The position numbers were made by a program, and so were the translations under genes. Positions 43,386-52,662 of a DNA stretch of 64,000 nucleotides are shown one piece after another. Location: NCBI GenBank assembly GCA_963844205.1, contig CAWJNK010000013.1:496001-560000 (forward strand), in the 5' to 3' direction. Source of the DNA: DASSUW01 sp963844205 (GTDB lineage: Bacteria > Actinomycetota > Thermoleophilia > Solirubrobacterales > Solirubrobacteraceae). The notes below the pieces were generated by a model that was not told where the DNA came from, did no database searches, and was given only the letters and a program-made list of their open reading frames with translations. How positions within the stretch are numbered: position 1 is the stretch's first letter; every line of letters starts with the position of its first letter.

Positions 43386-44428
43386 GGACCCTCCTCCGGG
43401 TGTGGACGTGAGCGGCGCCGCCGGGCCTCGGCGGCGCGACGGGCGAGGTTGGGACCCAGGACGCTGACCACGAGCAGCGTCCCGGTGACGATCTGGATCC
43501 AGTACGACGAGATCGACTCGCTCAGCAGCAACGCCTTCTGGATGCCGCCGAGCAGCAGCAGCGCGAGGATGACGCCCGCGATCGTGCCGCGGCCGCCGAA
43601 GATCGACACGCCGCCGAGCAGCACCGCGGTGACAACTGTGAGCTCGAAGCCCTGTCCGACATTGGCCGCCGCCGTCGAGTTGCGGAGCGAGATGACCACG
43701 CCGGCGAGGCCCGCGACCGCGCCGGTGAGCGTGAACAGGATGAGCTTGACGCGCTTGACGCGCAGGCCCGAGAAGTACGCCGCCTCCTCGTTGGCGCCGA
43801 TCGCGAAGATCGAGCGCCCGAACGGCGTCGCGTGCAGCAGCACCGCGAAGGCGACGGCCAGCAGCGCGAACAGCACCATCGTGTTGGGCACGAACGTATC
43901 GGCGACGTTCCCGAACGCGCGGTCGGTCCAGATGCCCGGGAAGTCGGTCACCGACTCGTCGCCGATGACCACGAACGCGAGCCCGCGGAACAGGGCCAGC
44001 GTGCCGATCGTCACCGCCAGCGACGGCAGCCCGAACCGCGTGACGAGCACCCCGTTGAACACGCCGCAGAGCGCGCCGACGGCGATGCAGATCGGGATGA
44101 TGAACTCGACCGGCTGGTTGTGGTTCCACAGCCACGCCATCACCGCGCTCGAGAGCGCCATGACCGAGGCGACCGAGAGGTCGATCTCGGCCGCCACGAT
44201 GACCATCGCCAGCGGTAGCGCCATCAACGCGATCTCGGACAGGTCGAGCGACCCGGTGGTGAACGAGAGCGTGGTCAGGAACTCGGGCGAGATCGCCTGG
44301 CCGGCGATCGCGGTGACGAGCAGCAGCCCGACCAGCAGCATCTCCCAGCGCCCGAGCAGGCCGCGCCAGTCTCGGCCGGCCGAGGACGCGACGGGCGGGG
44401 CCTCGGGCACCGTCGTCTCAGCCTGCAC
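43382..44428 (-). CDS. rhaQ: rhamnose ABC transporter permease 2
   Basis: A 348-aa permease of the ribose-type (BPD_transp_2) family with about eight to ten helices. It has the cytoplasmic coupling motif in FAIGANEEAAYFSGLRVKRVK and the family segment ALPLAMVIVAAEIDLSVASVMALSS. GTG 44428 overlaps the upstream permease by 11 bases. Pairs with rhaP to form the channel. Confidence 0.9.
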   Translation of the reverse strand: MQAETTVPEAPPVASSAGRDWRGLLGRWEMLLVGLLLVTAIAGQAISPEFLTTLSFTTGSLDLSEIALMALPLAMVIVAAEIDLSVASVMALSSAVMAWLWNHNQPVEFIIPICIAVGALCGVFNGVLVTRFGLPSLAVTIGTLALFRGLAFVVIGDESVTDFPGIWTDRAFGNVADTFVPNTMVLFALLAVAFAVLLHATPFGRSIFAIGANEEAAYFSGLRVKRVKLILFTLTGAVAGLAGVVISLRNSTAAANVGQGFELTVVTAVLLGGVSIFGGRGTIAGVILALLLLGGIQKALLLSESISSYWIQIVTGTLLVVSVLGPNLARRAAEARRRRSRPHPEEGP

Positions 44429-45452
44429 GGCGCACGCTCCTCCGGCGCAGGGCCGCCTCGATGCGGATCGCGACGAAGCGGTCGAGCGCGATCGCGACCA
44501 GCAGGAGGGCGCCAACCGCCGCCAGCTGCCAGAACGCCGCGACGCGCAGGACGATCAGCGAGGACGTGATCGTGCCGAGCAGGAGCGCGCCGAGCGCCGC
44601 CCCATAGACGGTGCCCGTGCCGCCGAAGATGGCGACGCCGCCGACCACGGCGGCGGCGATGACCGTCAGCTCGTAGCCGGCACCGGCCGTGGCGTCGACG
44701 GTGCCGAAGCGCGCCGTGAACAACACCCCGCCCAGGCCCGCGAGGCCGCCGGCGAGCACGAAGGCGACCAGCACGCGCCGGTTCGAGCGCACGCCGGCGA
44801 GCCTCGCCCCCTCGGGGTTGGACCCGATCGCGTACAGCTCGCGGCCGGGCCGGTAGTCGCGCAGCCACTGGCCGACCGCGATCACGATCACGAGCGCGAA
44901 CACCACGAGGATCGGCACGCCGGCGATCGAGTCGCTGCCGAGGTTGAGGAACGCGTCGGGCAGCGTCTCAGCGTTGACCTGACGCCCCTCGGTCCACAGG
45001 AACGCGAGCCCGCGGAACGCGTACAGCGTGCCGAGCGTCACCACGAGCGCGGGGACCTGGCCCCACGTGACGAGGACTCCGTTCAGCACGCCGCAGGCCG
45101 CGCCGAGCGCGATGCCGGCCAGGAACACGACCGGGAGGGGCAGGCTCGGGTGGCTCTGCAGCAGGTCTCCCGCCAGGAACGCGCTGAGCCCCAGGACCGA
45201 GCCCACCGAGAGGTCGACGTTGCGGGTGATGATCACCAGCGTCTGGCCGACCGCGAGGATCGCGAAGATCGACGCATTGAGCGCGAGGTTGCGCAGCGAG
45301 CCGGCCTCGATGAAGCGCGGCTCGATGGCCGCGGTGACCGCGATGAGCAGCGCGAGCGCTGCGACGATGCCGAGCTCGCGGACGCGCAGGACCCGCTCGG
45401 TCAGCCGGCGCGCCCGGGCGGCCTCGGCCGGAGCAGCGGCCTGCGCGCTCAT
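44418..45452 (-). CDS. rhaP: rhamnose ABC transporter permease 1
   Basis: A 344-aa ribose-type permease: AVGQTLVIITRNVDLSVGSVLGLSA is the helix-2/3 signature, and YAIGSNPEGARLAGVRSNRR the ATPase coupling loop. GGGGAGG before ATG 45452 is at the edge of the repeat core (45463-45494), so the repeat supplies part of the translation start region. Partner of rhaQ. Confidence 0.9.
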   Translation of the reverse strand: MSAQAAAPAEAARARRLTERVLRVRELGIVAALALLIAVTAAIEPRFIEAGSLRNLALNASIFAILAVGQTLVIITRNVDLSVGSVLGLSAFLAGDLLQSHPSLPLPVVFLAGIALGAACGVLNGVLVTWGQVPALVVTLGTLYAFRGLAFLWTEGRQVNAETLPDAFLNLGSDSIAGVPILVVFALVIVIAVGQWLRDYRPGRELYAIGSNPEGARLAGVRSNRRVLVAFVLAGGLAGLGGVLFTARFGTVDATAGAGYELTVIAAAVVGGVAIFGGTGTVYGAALGALLLGTITSSLIVLRVAAFWQLAAVGALLLVAIALDRFVAIRIEAALRRRSVRRAG

Positions 45453-45462
45453 AGGGCAACCT

Positions 45463-45510
45463 CCCCGCGATGTTCGCGAAGCGAACTCGCAAGGCCAAGC
45501 TTGCTTGGCC
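45463..45510 (-). repeat. intra-operon repeat element, copy B
   Basis: A 32-bp core (45463-45494) identical to 22910-22941 on the opposite strand, preceded in the direction of transcription by a hairpin GGCCAAGC-TT-GCTTGGCC (45493-45510). It fills nearly all of the 61-bp gap between the ATPase stop (45514) and the permease start (45452). The hairpin sequence differs from copy A while its form and place are kept. Confidence 0.8.
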
Positions 45511-45513
45511 CGC

Positions 45514-47007
45514 TCACGCTGCGCCCACCCCGGTCGCCGCGCGCATCACGCGCTCCTCGTCGGCCTCGGCACGCCCGAGCTCGCTGGTCAGCCGGCCCTC
45601 GTGCATGACCAGCACGCGGTCGGCCATCCCGAGCACCTCAGGCAACTCGCTCGAGATCATCAGGACCGCCATGCCGCGACCTGCGAGCTCGCTCATCAGC
45701 CGGTGGACCTCGGACTTGGTGCCGATGTCGATGCCCCGCGTCGGCTCGTCGAGGATGAGCAGCTTGGGGTCGGTCGCGAGCCACTTGGCCAGCACGACCT
45801 TCTGCTGGTTGCCGCCGGACAGGAACCCGACGGGGTCCTCGAGCCGGTGGAAGCGGAGCCGCAGCCGCTCCGCCCACTCGCGCGCGAGCCGGTTCTCGGC
45901 GCCGGCGCGGATCAGCCCGAGGCGAGTGAGCGACCGGATGCGCGTCAGCGTCGCGTTGCGGGCGATCGAGAGGTCCATGACCAGCCCCTGGAGCCGCCGG
46001 TCCTCCGGCACGAAGGCGATCCCGGCACGCATGGCGGCGAGCGGGCGCCCGGCCGGGAGCCGCGTGCCGGAGACTTCGACGTGGCCCGCGTCGGCCCGGT
46101 CGATGCCGAAGATGGCGCGCGCCACCTCGCTGCGGCCGGCGCCGACGAGCCCCGCCAGCGCCACGATCTCCCCCGCCCTGACCTCGAAGCTGATGTCGAA
46201 GAACACGCCCTCGCGGGTGAGGCGATGGACCCCCAGGACCGGCGCGCCGATCTCCGCCTCCTGCTTGGGGAACAGGGCGCCGAGCTCGCGCCCGACCATC
46301 CGCCGCACCATGTCGTCGGTCGTCATGTCGCCGATTGACGCGTCGTGCACGACCGCGCCGTCGCGCATCACGGTGACCGTGTCGCAGATCGCGCTGATCT
46401 CCTCGAGCCGGTGCGAGATGAACAACACGGCCGCGCCCTGCTCGCGCAGCGTGCGCACGACGGCGAACAGCCGCTCGACCTCGGGGCCGGACAGCGCCGC
46501 GGTCGGCTCGTCCATGATCAGGACCCGGGCGTCGAAGCTCAGCGCCTTCGCGATCTCGACGATTTGCTGGTCGGCGATCGACAGTCCGCGCACCGGGCGG
46601 TCGGAGGCGAGCTGGACGCCGAGGCGGTCGAGCAGGCCCTGGACCTGCCGGTGCATCGCGCGGCGGTCGATCCGGTTCAGCGCGCCGCGCGGGTGATAGC
46701 CCATGACGACGTTCTCCGCGATGCTGAGGTCCGGGAACAGCGTCGGCTCCTGGTAGATGACCGCGATCCCCGCGTCGCGCGCGTCGTGCGGCGAGTGGAA
46801 GTCGACGACCTCGCCATTCGCCAGCATGTCCCCGGCGTCGCGCCGGACGACGCCGCCGAGCACCTTCACGAGCGTCGACTTCCCGGCGCCGTTCTCGCCG
46901 ACCAGGCCGCGCACCTCGCCGGAACGCAGCACGAGGTCGCCGTCCTGCAGCGCGCGGACGGCACCGTAGCTCTTGGCCGCGCCGCGCAGCTCGATCAGCG
47001 GGGCCAT
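45514..47007 (-). CDS. rhaT: rhamnose ABC transporter ATP-binding protein (two-domain)
   Basis: A 497-aa sugar-importer ATPase with two fused nucleotide-binding domains. Domain 1 has Walker A GENGAGKST, signature LSIADQQIVEIAKAL and Walker B VLIMDEPTAAL. Domain 2 has the degenerate P-loop GLVGAGRSE usual for this family, signature LSGGNQQKVVLAKWL and LLILDEPTRGIDIG. ATG 47007 overlaps the regulator stop by one base (TGATG). The long upstream open frame is a shadow of the regulator gene. Confidence 0.93.
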   Translation of the reverse strand: MAPLIELRGAAKSYGAVRALQDGDLVLRSGEVRGLVGENGAGKSTLVKVLGGVVRRDAGDMLANGEVVDFHSPHDARDAGIAVIYQEPTLFPDLSIAENVVMGYHPRGALNRIDRRAMHRQVQGLLDRLGVQLASDRPVRGLSIADQQIVEIAKALSFDARVLIMDEPTAALSGPEVERLFAVVRTLREQGAAVLFISHRLEEISAICDTVTVMRDGAVVHDASIGDMTTDDMVRRMVGRELGALFPKQEAEIGAPVLGVHRLTREGVFFDISFEVRAGEIVALAGLVGAGRSEVARAIFGIDRADAGHVEVSGTRLPAGRPLAAMRAGIAFVPEDRRLQGLVMDLSIARNATLTRIRSLTRLGLIRAGAENRLAREWAERLRLRFHRLEDPVGFLSGGNQQKVVLAKWLATDPKLLILDEPTRGIDIGTKSEVHRLMSELAGRGMAVLMISSELPEVLGMADRVLVMHEGRLTSELGRAEADEERVMRAATGVGAA

Positions 47008-47813
47008 CAGACCTCCTCCACCGCCGCGCCGCTCTCGGCCAGCCCGCGCAGGTGTCCCGGCTCTGCGTCGGCCACGAGCACGCGCGAGACGGCGCCAACC
47101 GGTGCGATCGCGCTCAGGCCCGGGCGGTCGAACTTGGACCCGTCGATCAGCAGGACCGGCTCGCGGGCGCGGTCGATCATCGCGCGCTTGACCTCCGCCT
47201 CGAGCGGGTTCGCATCGGTCATCACGTGGCCCGGGCCGATCCCCTTGACGCTGAACAGCAGCTTGTCGGCGAAGTGCGACTGGATCGCGCGGACGGTCTG
47301 AGGGCCGACGAACGAGCGCGTCAGCCGGCGCAGCGAGCCGGCCAGCCCGACCAGCTCGAGCTGCGGCGCGTCGGCGCGGGCGATCAGATCCATCACCGCG
47401 ACCGACGGCGTCAGGACGGTCGCGGCGGTCTCGGTCTCGAGCAGCGCGCGGACGGCGTAGAACGCGGTGCTCGAGCAGTCGACGAACACGGTCTCGCCCT
47501 CCTCGACCAGGTCGGCGGCGGCCGCGCCGAGCCGCCGTTTGACCTCGGCGGCCTCGTCGAGCCGGCTCTGGAAGCCGTCCTCGTCGCGGGCGAGGCCGGG
47601 CAGCACCGCGCCGCCGTGCGTACGGCGGGCGCGGCCGGCGCGCTCGAGCAGCTGCAAGTCGCGCCGGGCGGTCATCGAGGACACGCCGAACTCGGCCTCG
47701 ACGGCCGCGACGCTGACGCTGCCGGCCGCTCGCAGACGGTCCGCGATCAGGTGCCTGCGCTGCTCCGGCACGAGACGTGCCGCGCTGGTGTGATCGTCGT
47801 CGACGCTCACCAT
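47007..47813 (-). CDS. DeoR/GlpR-family regulator of the rhamnose locus
   Basis: A 268-aa repressor. The N-terminal winged helix reads RRHLIADRLRAAGSVSVAAV, then EAEFGVSSMTARRDLQLLE; the C-terminal sugar-phosphate-sensing (ISOCOT) domain has ETVFVDCSSTAFY and EAEVKRAMIDRAREPVLLID. GGAGGAGGAG abuts ATG 47813. First gene of the catabolic operon, behind a TTGACA-N18-TATGAT promoter overlapped by an operator candidate. Likely released by a phosphorylated rhamnose intermediate. It is 50-60 percent similar by eye to the second regulator at 52663. Confidence 0.92.
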   Translation of the reverse strand: MVSVDDDHTSAARLVPEQRRHLIADRLRAAGSVSVAAVEAEFGVSSMTARRDLQLLERAGRARRTHGGAVLPGLARDEDGFQSRLDEAAEVKRRLGAAAADLVEEGETVFVDCSSTAFYAVRALLETETAATVLTPSVAVMDLIARADAPQLELVGLAGSLRRLTRSFVGPQTVRAIQSHFADKLLFSVKGIGPGHVMTDANPLEAEVKRAMIDRAREPVLLIDGSKFDRPGLSAIAPVGAVSRVLVADAEPGHLRGLAESGAAVEEV

Positions 47814-47825
47814 CTCCTCCTCCGC

Positions 47826-47924
47826 AATCGATCATAACCGCGCAGAAACGCTCATGTCAACTCTCGAGTGTCTGCGCACCGAACCGCTTGCGCCGTTCCG
47901 GACGATGCCGTACCATGATCGATT
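47826..47924. promoter_or_regulatory. divergent rhamnose promoters with mirrored operators
   Basis: Minus-strand promoter: TTGACA (complement of 47855-47860), 18 bp, TATGAT (complement of 47831-47836). Plus-strand promoter: TTGCGC (47888-47893), 17 bp, TACCAT (47911-47916). AATCGATCAT (47826-47835) and its exact complement ATGATCGATT (47915-47924) lie over the -10/+1 region of each promoter in mirrored positions, 80 bp apart. This would let one regulator shut both units. Confidence 0.65.
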
Positions 47925-47976
47925 CTTGTGCGGTTCTGGGAGCGCCGCACACATGCGGGAGGGGAGAACACCGATC

Positions 47977-50900
47977 ATGCGACTTGCGAGCGCCTTGGCC
48001 GTCATGGCCGCCCTCGTCCTGGCCGCGCCGGCCCAGGGCGAAGCCCGGGTCGACCTGGAACGGCTCCACGTCGAGAAGAAGGCCGAGCCGATCGGCATCG
48101 ACGTCGACCGCCCGCGGTTCTCTTGGGTGATCTCCTCGCGCGCCAGGGGTGTCGAGCAGCGGTCCTACAGGCTGCGCCTCACGAAGGTGGCGCCGCGCCC
48201 CAGCGGTAGCGAGGTCGCCTGGGACAGCGGCGACGTGCTCTCGCGCGAGTCGGCGAACGTGGAGTACACCGGGCCGGCGCTCGAGCCGGCCACGGCCTAC
48301 GTCTGGCGGGTGGACGTCAAGACCAGCGCGGGGTCGGCGCACGAGAGCTCGACGTTCCGCACCGGCCTCTACGACGAGCAGGACTGGGCCGGCAGCGCGT
48401 GGATCGGCAACGCCCGGACGCCCGACGACGGCGATGCGCTCACCCTCGACGGTGCGTCCTGGATCTGGACGCCGGAGTCGACCAGCCCGCCGCCCGCCGG
48501 AGACCGCGCGTTCCGCACCACCGCCGTGACGCCGGCGGGCAAGGCGGCCACCGGCGCAAAGATCCTGATCACGGCCGACGACTCGTTCGCACTCTGGGTC
48601 AACGGCCGCCTGCTCGGCTCCAGCTCGGGCGCGAACAACGAGTGGCAGCAGTCACGCGAGTTCGAGACCGCCCTCGAGCCGGACCGCAACGTCTTCGCGG
48701 TGAGGACCTCGAACGGCCCCGGCTCGCCGGCCGGCCTGATCGCCAAGGTCCGCGTGAGCTACGCCGACGGCACAAACTCGACGTTCGCGACCGGCACGGA
48801 CTGGAAGGCCAGCAAGACCTTCCCCGACGACTTCTGGCAGCCGGCCTTCGACGACTCGTCCTGGGGCACCGCGGAGCAGCAGGCGATCTACGGGAGTGGG
48901 CCCTGGGGGCGCAACGTCCGGCCGCCGCGCGACGAGGCCCGGCCGGCGCCGCTCCTGCGCCGCGAGTTCGCCGTCACCGGGTCGGTCCGCAACGCGACGC
49001 TGTACCTGGCCGCCGGCGGCTACGCGAACGTGTCGCTGAACGGAGAGCCGGCGAGCGACGACGTCCTCTCCCCCGGCTTCACTGACTACGACGACACGGT
49101 GCAGTACGTCGCCACCGACCTCACGGACCGGCTGAAGCCCGGCGTCAACGCCCTCGGCATGGAGCTGGGCCGCGGCTTCTACGGCATGACAGGCGGCAAC
49201 GTGTGGCGCTGGGAGAGCCCGCCGTGGCACGACGAGCCCGTCGTCCGGGCGCGGCTGCGCATCGAGTACGGCGACGGCCGGGTCGCCGACGTGGTGACCG
49301 ACGACGGCTGGCGCATCGCCGACGGTCCGACCGTCTTCGACGACCTGTACGGGGGCGAGACCTACGACGCCCGCCTGACCCGGGCCGGCTACGACACCGC
49401 GGGCTTCGACGACGCGTCCTGGGCTGCCGCGAGCGAGGTGGCCGGGCCGCGCGGGGTGTTGGTCAATCAGCGCCAGCAGCCGATCCGCGTCACCGAGTCG
49501 CTGCCGGCCGTCGAGATCACCGAGCCGGTCGCCGACACGTACGTGGTCAAGTTCCCGCGCGTGCTCGCCGGCTGGGTTCAGATCGCCGCGGCCGGCCCGG
49601 CCGGGACCACGATCCGCGCGCAGTACGGCGAGAAGCTCAAGGCGGACGGGCTCCCGGACTTCTCGAACAACGGCGGCTTCCAGGCCGGGTTCCAGACCGA
49701 TCGGTTCATCCTCGCCGGCACCGGAGGGACGGAGTCGTGGGAGTCGCGCTTCTCCTACAAGGGCTTCCAGTACATCCAGGTGACCGGCTGGCCCGGCGAC
49801 GAGCCCCCGCCGCTGAGCGCGTTCACCGCCAAGGCCGTGCACACGGACGCCGCGACGACCGGCTCGTTCGAGAGCTCGAGCGAGATCATGAACCGCACCC
49901 ATCGGGCGGTGGTGGACACGCTGCTCAACAACATCCACGGCATCCCCACCGACACGCCGATGTTCGAGAAGAACGGCTGGACCGGTGACGCGTCGATCGG
50001 GGCCGAGATGTTCATGCTCAACCTCGACGTCCACGAGCTGTTCGCCAAGTGGATGCGCGACGTCCACGAGACGCGCGAAGAAAACGGGCGGCCGCTGGTG
50101 ATCGCGCCCAGCTCGGGCGATTGGGGCGTATGGGGCATCGCGCCGCCGTGGCACTCCGCCTACGTGCTGATCCCGCAGTGGCTCTATCAGTACGGCGGCG
50201 ACCGCCGCGTGCTGACCGAGCTCTACGACGGGATGAAGCGGTATGTCGACCTCGAGTTCGACCGCTCCACGGGCGGGATCGTCACGAACGCGCGCCTCGG
50301 CGACTGGGTCAGCCCGGAGGCCAGCCCCGCCGGCGGCAACGCGCCGGAGGACCTCCGCGTGTCCGCCACCGCGTACCTGTACGCCATGCTCACGAGCATG
50401 CAGCGGAGCGCCGAGCTGCTCGGCCGGTCCGCGGACGCCGGCCACTTCGCCGAGCGGGCGGCCACCGTCAAGGCGGCGTTCAACGACGCGTTCCTGGACC
50501 GGGCGGCCGGGCGCTACCGCGGCAACGGCGACCGCGGCTACCGGCAGACCCACAACGTGCTCGCGCTGGCGTTCGGCCTCGCGCCGGACGCGGACACGGC
50601 GCAGCGCGTCGCCGACGGCATCGCCGCCGACGTCGCCGCGAAGGGGACCAAGCTGAACACCGGCGTCCTCGGGACGAAGTATCTGCTGCCGGTCCTCACC
50701 GAGTATGGCCACGAGGACGTCGCCTACGCGCTGGCGACCCAGACCGGCTACCCGAGCTGGGGCTACATGCTCGAGAACGGCGCCACCACGATGTGGGAGC
50801 ACTGGGCGCTCGAGGCCCGGTCGCGCGGCCACTACTTCCTCGGCACCGTGGACGACTGGTTCTACCACCACGTGGCGGGCATCCAGGCGTCCAAGACCAC

Positions 50901-52623
50901 GGGCTACCGCGACCTGACCATCGCTCCGGCGGTCACCGGCGAGATGGACTGGGCGCGGGCGACGACCCAGACGCCGTTCGGCCCGGTCGCGAGCGACTGG
51001 CACCGCCGCGGCCGCACGCTGACGCTCGACGTCGACGTGCCCGTCGGGACGACGGCCACGATCCACGTCCCCGCCGCCAACCCCCACGCGGTCCGCGAGA
51101 GCGGCGACCGGCTCGCCGAGGCGAACGGCGTGATCGACGTGCGCAGTGCGGACGGCAAGGTCCTCGTGAAGGTCGGCTCGGGCCGGTACTCGTTCACGTC
51201 TGACGAGCGCATGGGCCTGAGCGGGCGCGCGGTGGAGCTGGTCGACGGGCTCGCCGCGTCGGTGCGAGCGCTCGAGCTGCGCCGCGGCGATGCCCAGCGG
51301 CTGCTGCGGGAACTCGACGAGGCCCGATCGGGCGCGCTGAAGGCGATCGAGGAGCTGCAGGACGGGGACGCCACCGGCGCGGCCGAGCGGCTGGCGCGCT
51401 CGCTGCGCGCCATGGACGCGTTCGAGTCCGGGCTGCGGCAGACGCAGCTCGACGACGCCGATCGCGCCCGGCTCGGCGAGCTGGCGGCGGCGGTGCGCGA
51501 AGCGCTCGGGCGAGCGATCGGCGACTACCTCGACCTGCGGGTCGACGTGACGCCGAGCGAGGCGTCCGTGCGATCCGGCGACGCCGTCACCGTGACGGTC
51601 GGCGCCGTGAACGGCGGCCGCGCGACCGTCTACGACGCCCGCGCCGCCGTTGCCGGCCCCGATCCGGGCTGGCGCGTCGACCCCGCCGAGGCCCGGCTCT
51701 CCGACCGGCTGCGGCCGGGCGAGGAGGCCGAGCACGCGTTCTCGGTCGCCGTGCCGGCCACCCAGCCGCCCGGCACTGCGTCGGCCAAGGCCAAGCTGAC
51801 CTTCGAGTTCGACGGCGCCGGGGTCACGCTTACGAAGCCGTTCGAGCTCGAGGTGGTGTCACCGATCTCCGTCGAGTCGGTGGAGCCCGCGCCGGCGACG
51901 GTCCGGCCCGGGCGCTCGGCCGAGGTCACCACCACGCTGCGCAACGCCGGGAGCGCCCCGGTCAGCGGGCGGCTCGAGCTGGCCGTCCCGGACGGCTGGG
52001 CGACCCCCGCGCCGGCCGAGCCGGTCACGGTCCCGGCGGGCGGGCAACAGCGCGTCACGGTCACCGTGGCGACGCCGCGCGACGCTCCTCAGGAGGTGAC
52101 CGAGGCGGAGCTGCGCGCCCGGTTCACCCGCGACGGCGCGCTGCTGGCGGCGGGCGTCACCGCGCTCCGGGTCGAGATCGATCCCGACCCAGCCGTGGCG
52201 CCAGGCTACGACCGGATCGACCTCGGCGAGGCCGGCTCCGAGCAGGCGCATGCGCTGACCGCCTCCCCGTCGTCGGGCACCAGCCCGGAGGCCGGGCTCA
52301 CGCGCCGCTACGCCGGCCACCTCACGCCGTTCTCGCACTTCGAGTTCGACATGGCCGTCGTCCCCGGCCAGGCCTTCGTGATCCGCGCCGTCGAGACCTA
52401 CGACCGGGCGCAGACCAAGCGCTACAAGGTCTACGTCGACGGCCAGGTGGTGCACACCCGGACGTTCGAGCGCGGCAGCGGCGGCACCGTGACCTACGAG
52501 TTCGTGGTCCCCGCCGCGCTGGCCGGCGCCGAGAGGGTGCGGATCAGGTTCGAGAACCAGGACGACCCCGCGTACTTCGACCCGTCGATCGCCGACGTCT
52601 GGACCCGTCCGCTGATGGAGTAG
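47977..52623 (+). CDS. secreted GH78 alpha-L-rhamnosidase, multidomain
   Basis: A 1548-aa exported enzyme cleaving terminal alpha-L-rhamnose from glycans or plant glycosides. The signal peptide ends LVLAAPAQG (about 22). A fibronectin-like N-domain (PRFSWVISSRARG) is followed by a jelly-roll with NVSLNGEPASDDVLSPGFTDYD and VWRWESPPW. The (alpha/alpha)6 catalytic domain has FEKNGWTGDASIGAEM near 667 (catalytic acid region) and TTMWEHWALEARS near 940 (base region). After a C-terminal beta domain ending near 1075 there is a helical segment (1080-1180), a NEW3-like domain (1185-1400) and a final jelly-roll (1405-1548). GGAGGGGAG sets ATG 47977. Diverges from the rhamnose operon. Confidence 0.93.
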   Translation: MRLASALAVMAALVLAAPAQGEARVDLERLHVEKKAEPIGIDVDRPRFSWVISSRARGVEQRSYRLRLTKVAPRPSGSEVAWDSGDVLSRESANVEYTGPALEPATAYVWRVDVKTSAGSAHESSTFRTGLYDEQDWAGSAWIGNARTPDDGDALTLDGASWIWTPESTSPPPAGDRAFRTTAVTPAGKAATGAKILITADDSFALWVNGRLLGSSSGANNEWQQSREFETALEPDRNVFAVRTSNGPGSPAGLIAKVRVSYADGTNSTFATGTDWKASKTFPDDFWQPAFDDSSWGTAEQQAIYGSGPWGRNVRPPRDEARPAPLLRREFAVTGSVRNATLYLAAGGYANVSLNGEPASDDVLSPGFTDYDDTVQYVATDLTDRLKPGVNALGMELGRGFYGMTGGNVWRWESPPWHDEPVVRARLRIEYGDGRVADVVTDDGWRIADGPTVFDDLYGGETYDARLTRAGYDTAGFDDASWAAASEVAGPRGVLVNQRQQPIRVTESLPAVEITEPVADTYVVKFPRVLAGWVQIAAAGPAGTTIRAQYGEKLKADGLPDFSNNGGFQAGFQTDRFILAGTGGTESWESRFSYKGFQYIQVTGWPGDEPPPLSAFTAKAVHTDAATTGSFESSSEIMNRTHRAVVDTLLNNIHGIPTDTPMFEKNGWTGDASIGAEMFMLNLDVHELFAKWMRDVHETREENGRPLVIAPSSGDWGVWGIAPPWHSAYVLIPQWLYQYGGDRRVLTELYDGMKRYVDLEFDRSTGGIVTNARLGDWVSPEASPAGGNAPEDLRVSATAYLYAMLTSMQRSAELLGRSADAGHFAERAATVKAAFNDAFLDRAAGRYRGNGDRGYRQTHNVLALAFGLAPDADTAQRVADGIAADVAAKGTKLNTGVLGTKYLLPVLTEYGHEDVAYALATQTGYPSWGYMLENGATTMWEHWALEARSRGHYFLGTVDDWFYHHVAGIQASKTTGYRDLTIAPAVTGEMDWARATTQTPFGPVASDWHRRGRTLTLDVDVPVGTTATIHVPAANPHAVRESGDRLAEANGVIDVRSADGKVLVKVGSGRYSFTSDERMGLSGRAVELVDGLAASVRALELRRGDAQRLLRELDEARSGALKAIEELQDGDATGAAERLARSLRAMDAFESGLRQTQLDDADRARLGELAAAVREALGRAIGDYLDLRVDVTPSEASVRSGDAVTVTVGAVNGGRATVYDARAAVAGPDPGWRVDPAEARLSDRLRPGEEAEHAFSVAVPATQPPGTASAKAKLTFEFDGAGVTLTKPFELEVVSPISVESVEPAPATVRPGRSAEVTTTLRNAGSAPVSGRLELAVPDGWATPAPAEPVTVPAGGQQRVTVTVATPRDAPQEVTEAELRARFTRDGALLAAGVTALRVEIDPDPAVAPGYDRIDLGEAGSEQAHALTASPSSGTSPEAGLTRRYAGHLTPFSHFEFDMAVVPGQAFVIRAVETYDRAQTKRYKVYVDGQVVHTRTFERGSGGTVTYEFVVPAALAGAERVRIRFENQDDPAYFDPSIADVWTRPLME

Positions 52624-52662
52624 CGCACAACGACAGAGCGAGGGCTGTGATAGCCGCCGCGG

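Noticed and set aside
47854..47976. Upstream extension of the rhamnosidase start
   Set aside because: Would place 41 non-signal residues before a perfect signal peptide and run through both promoters; GGAGGGGAG supports ATG 47977.
48652..51735. 1027-codon minus-strand open frame inside the rhamnosidase
   Set aside because: Shadow of the GH78 gene; the plus frame has clear domains, signal peptide and ribosome site.
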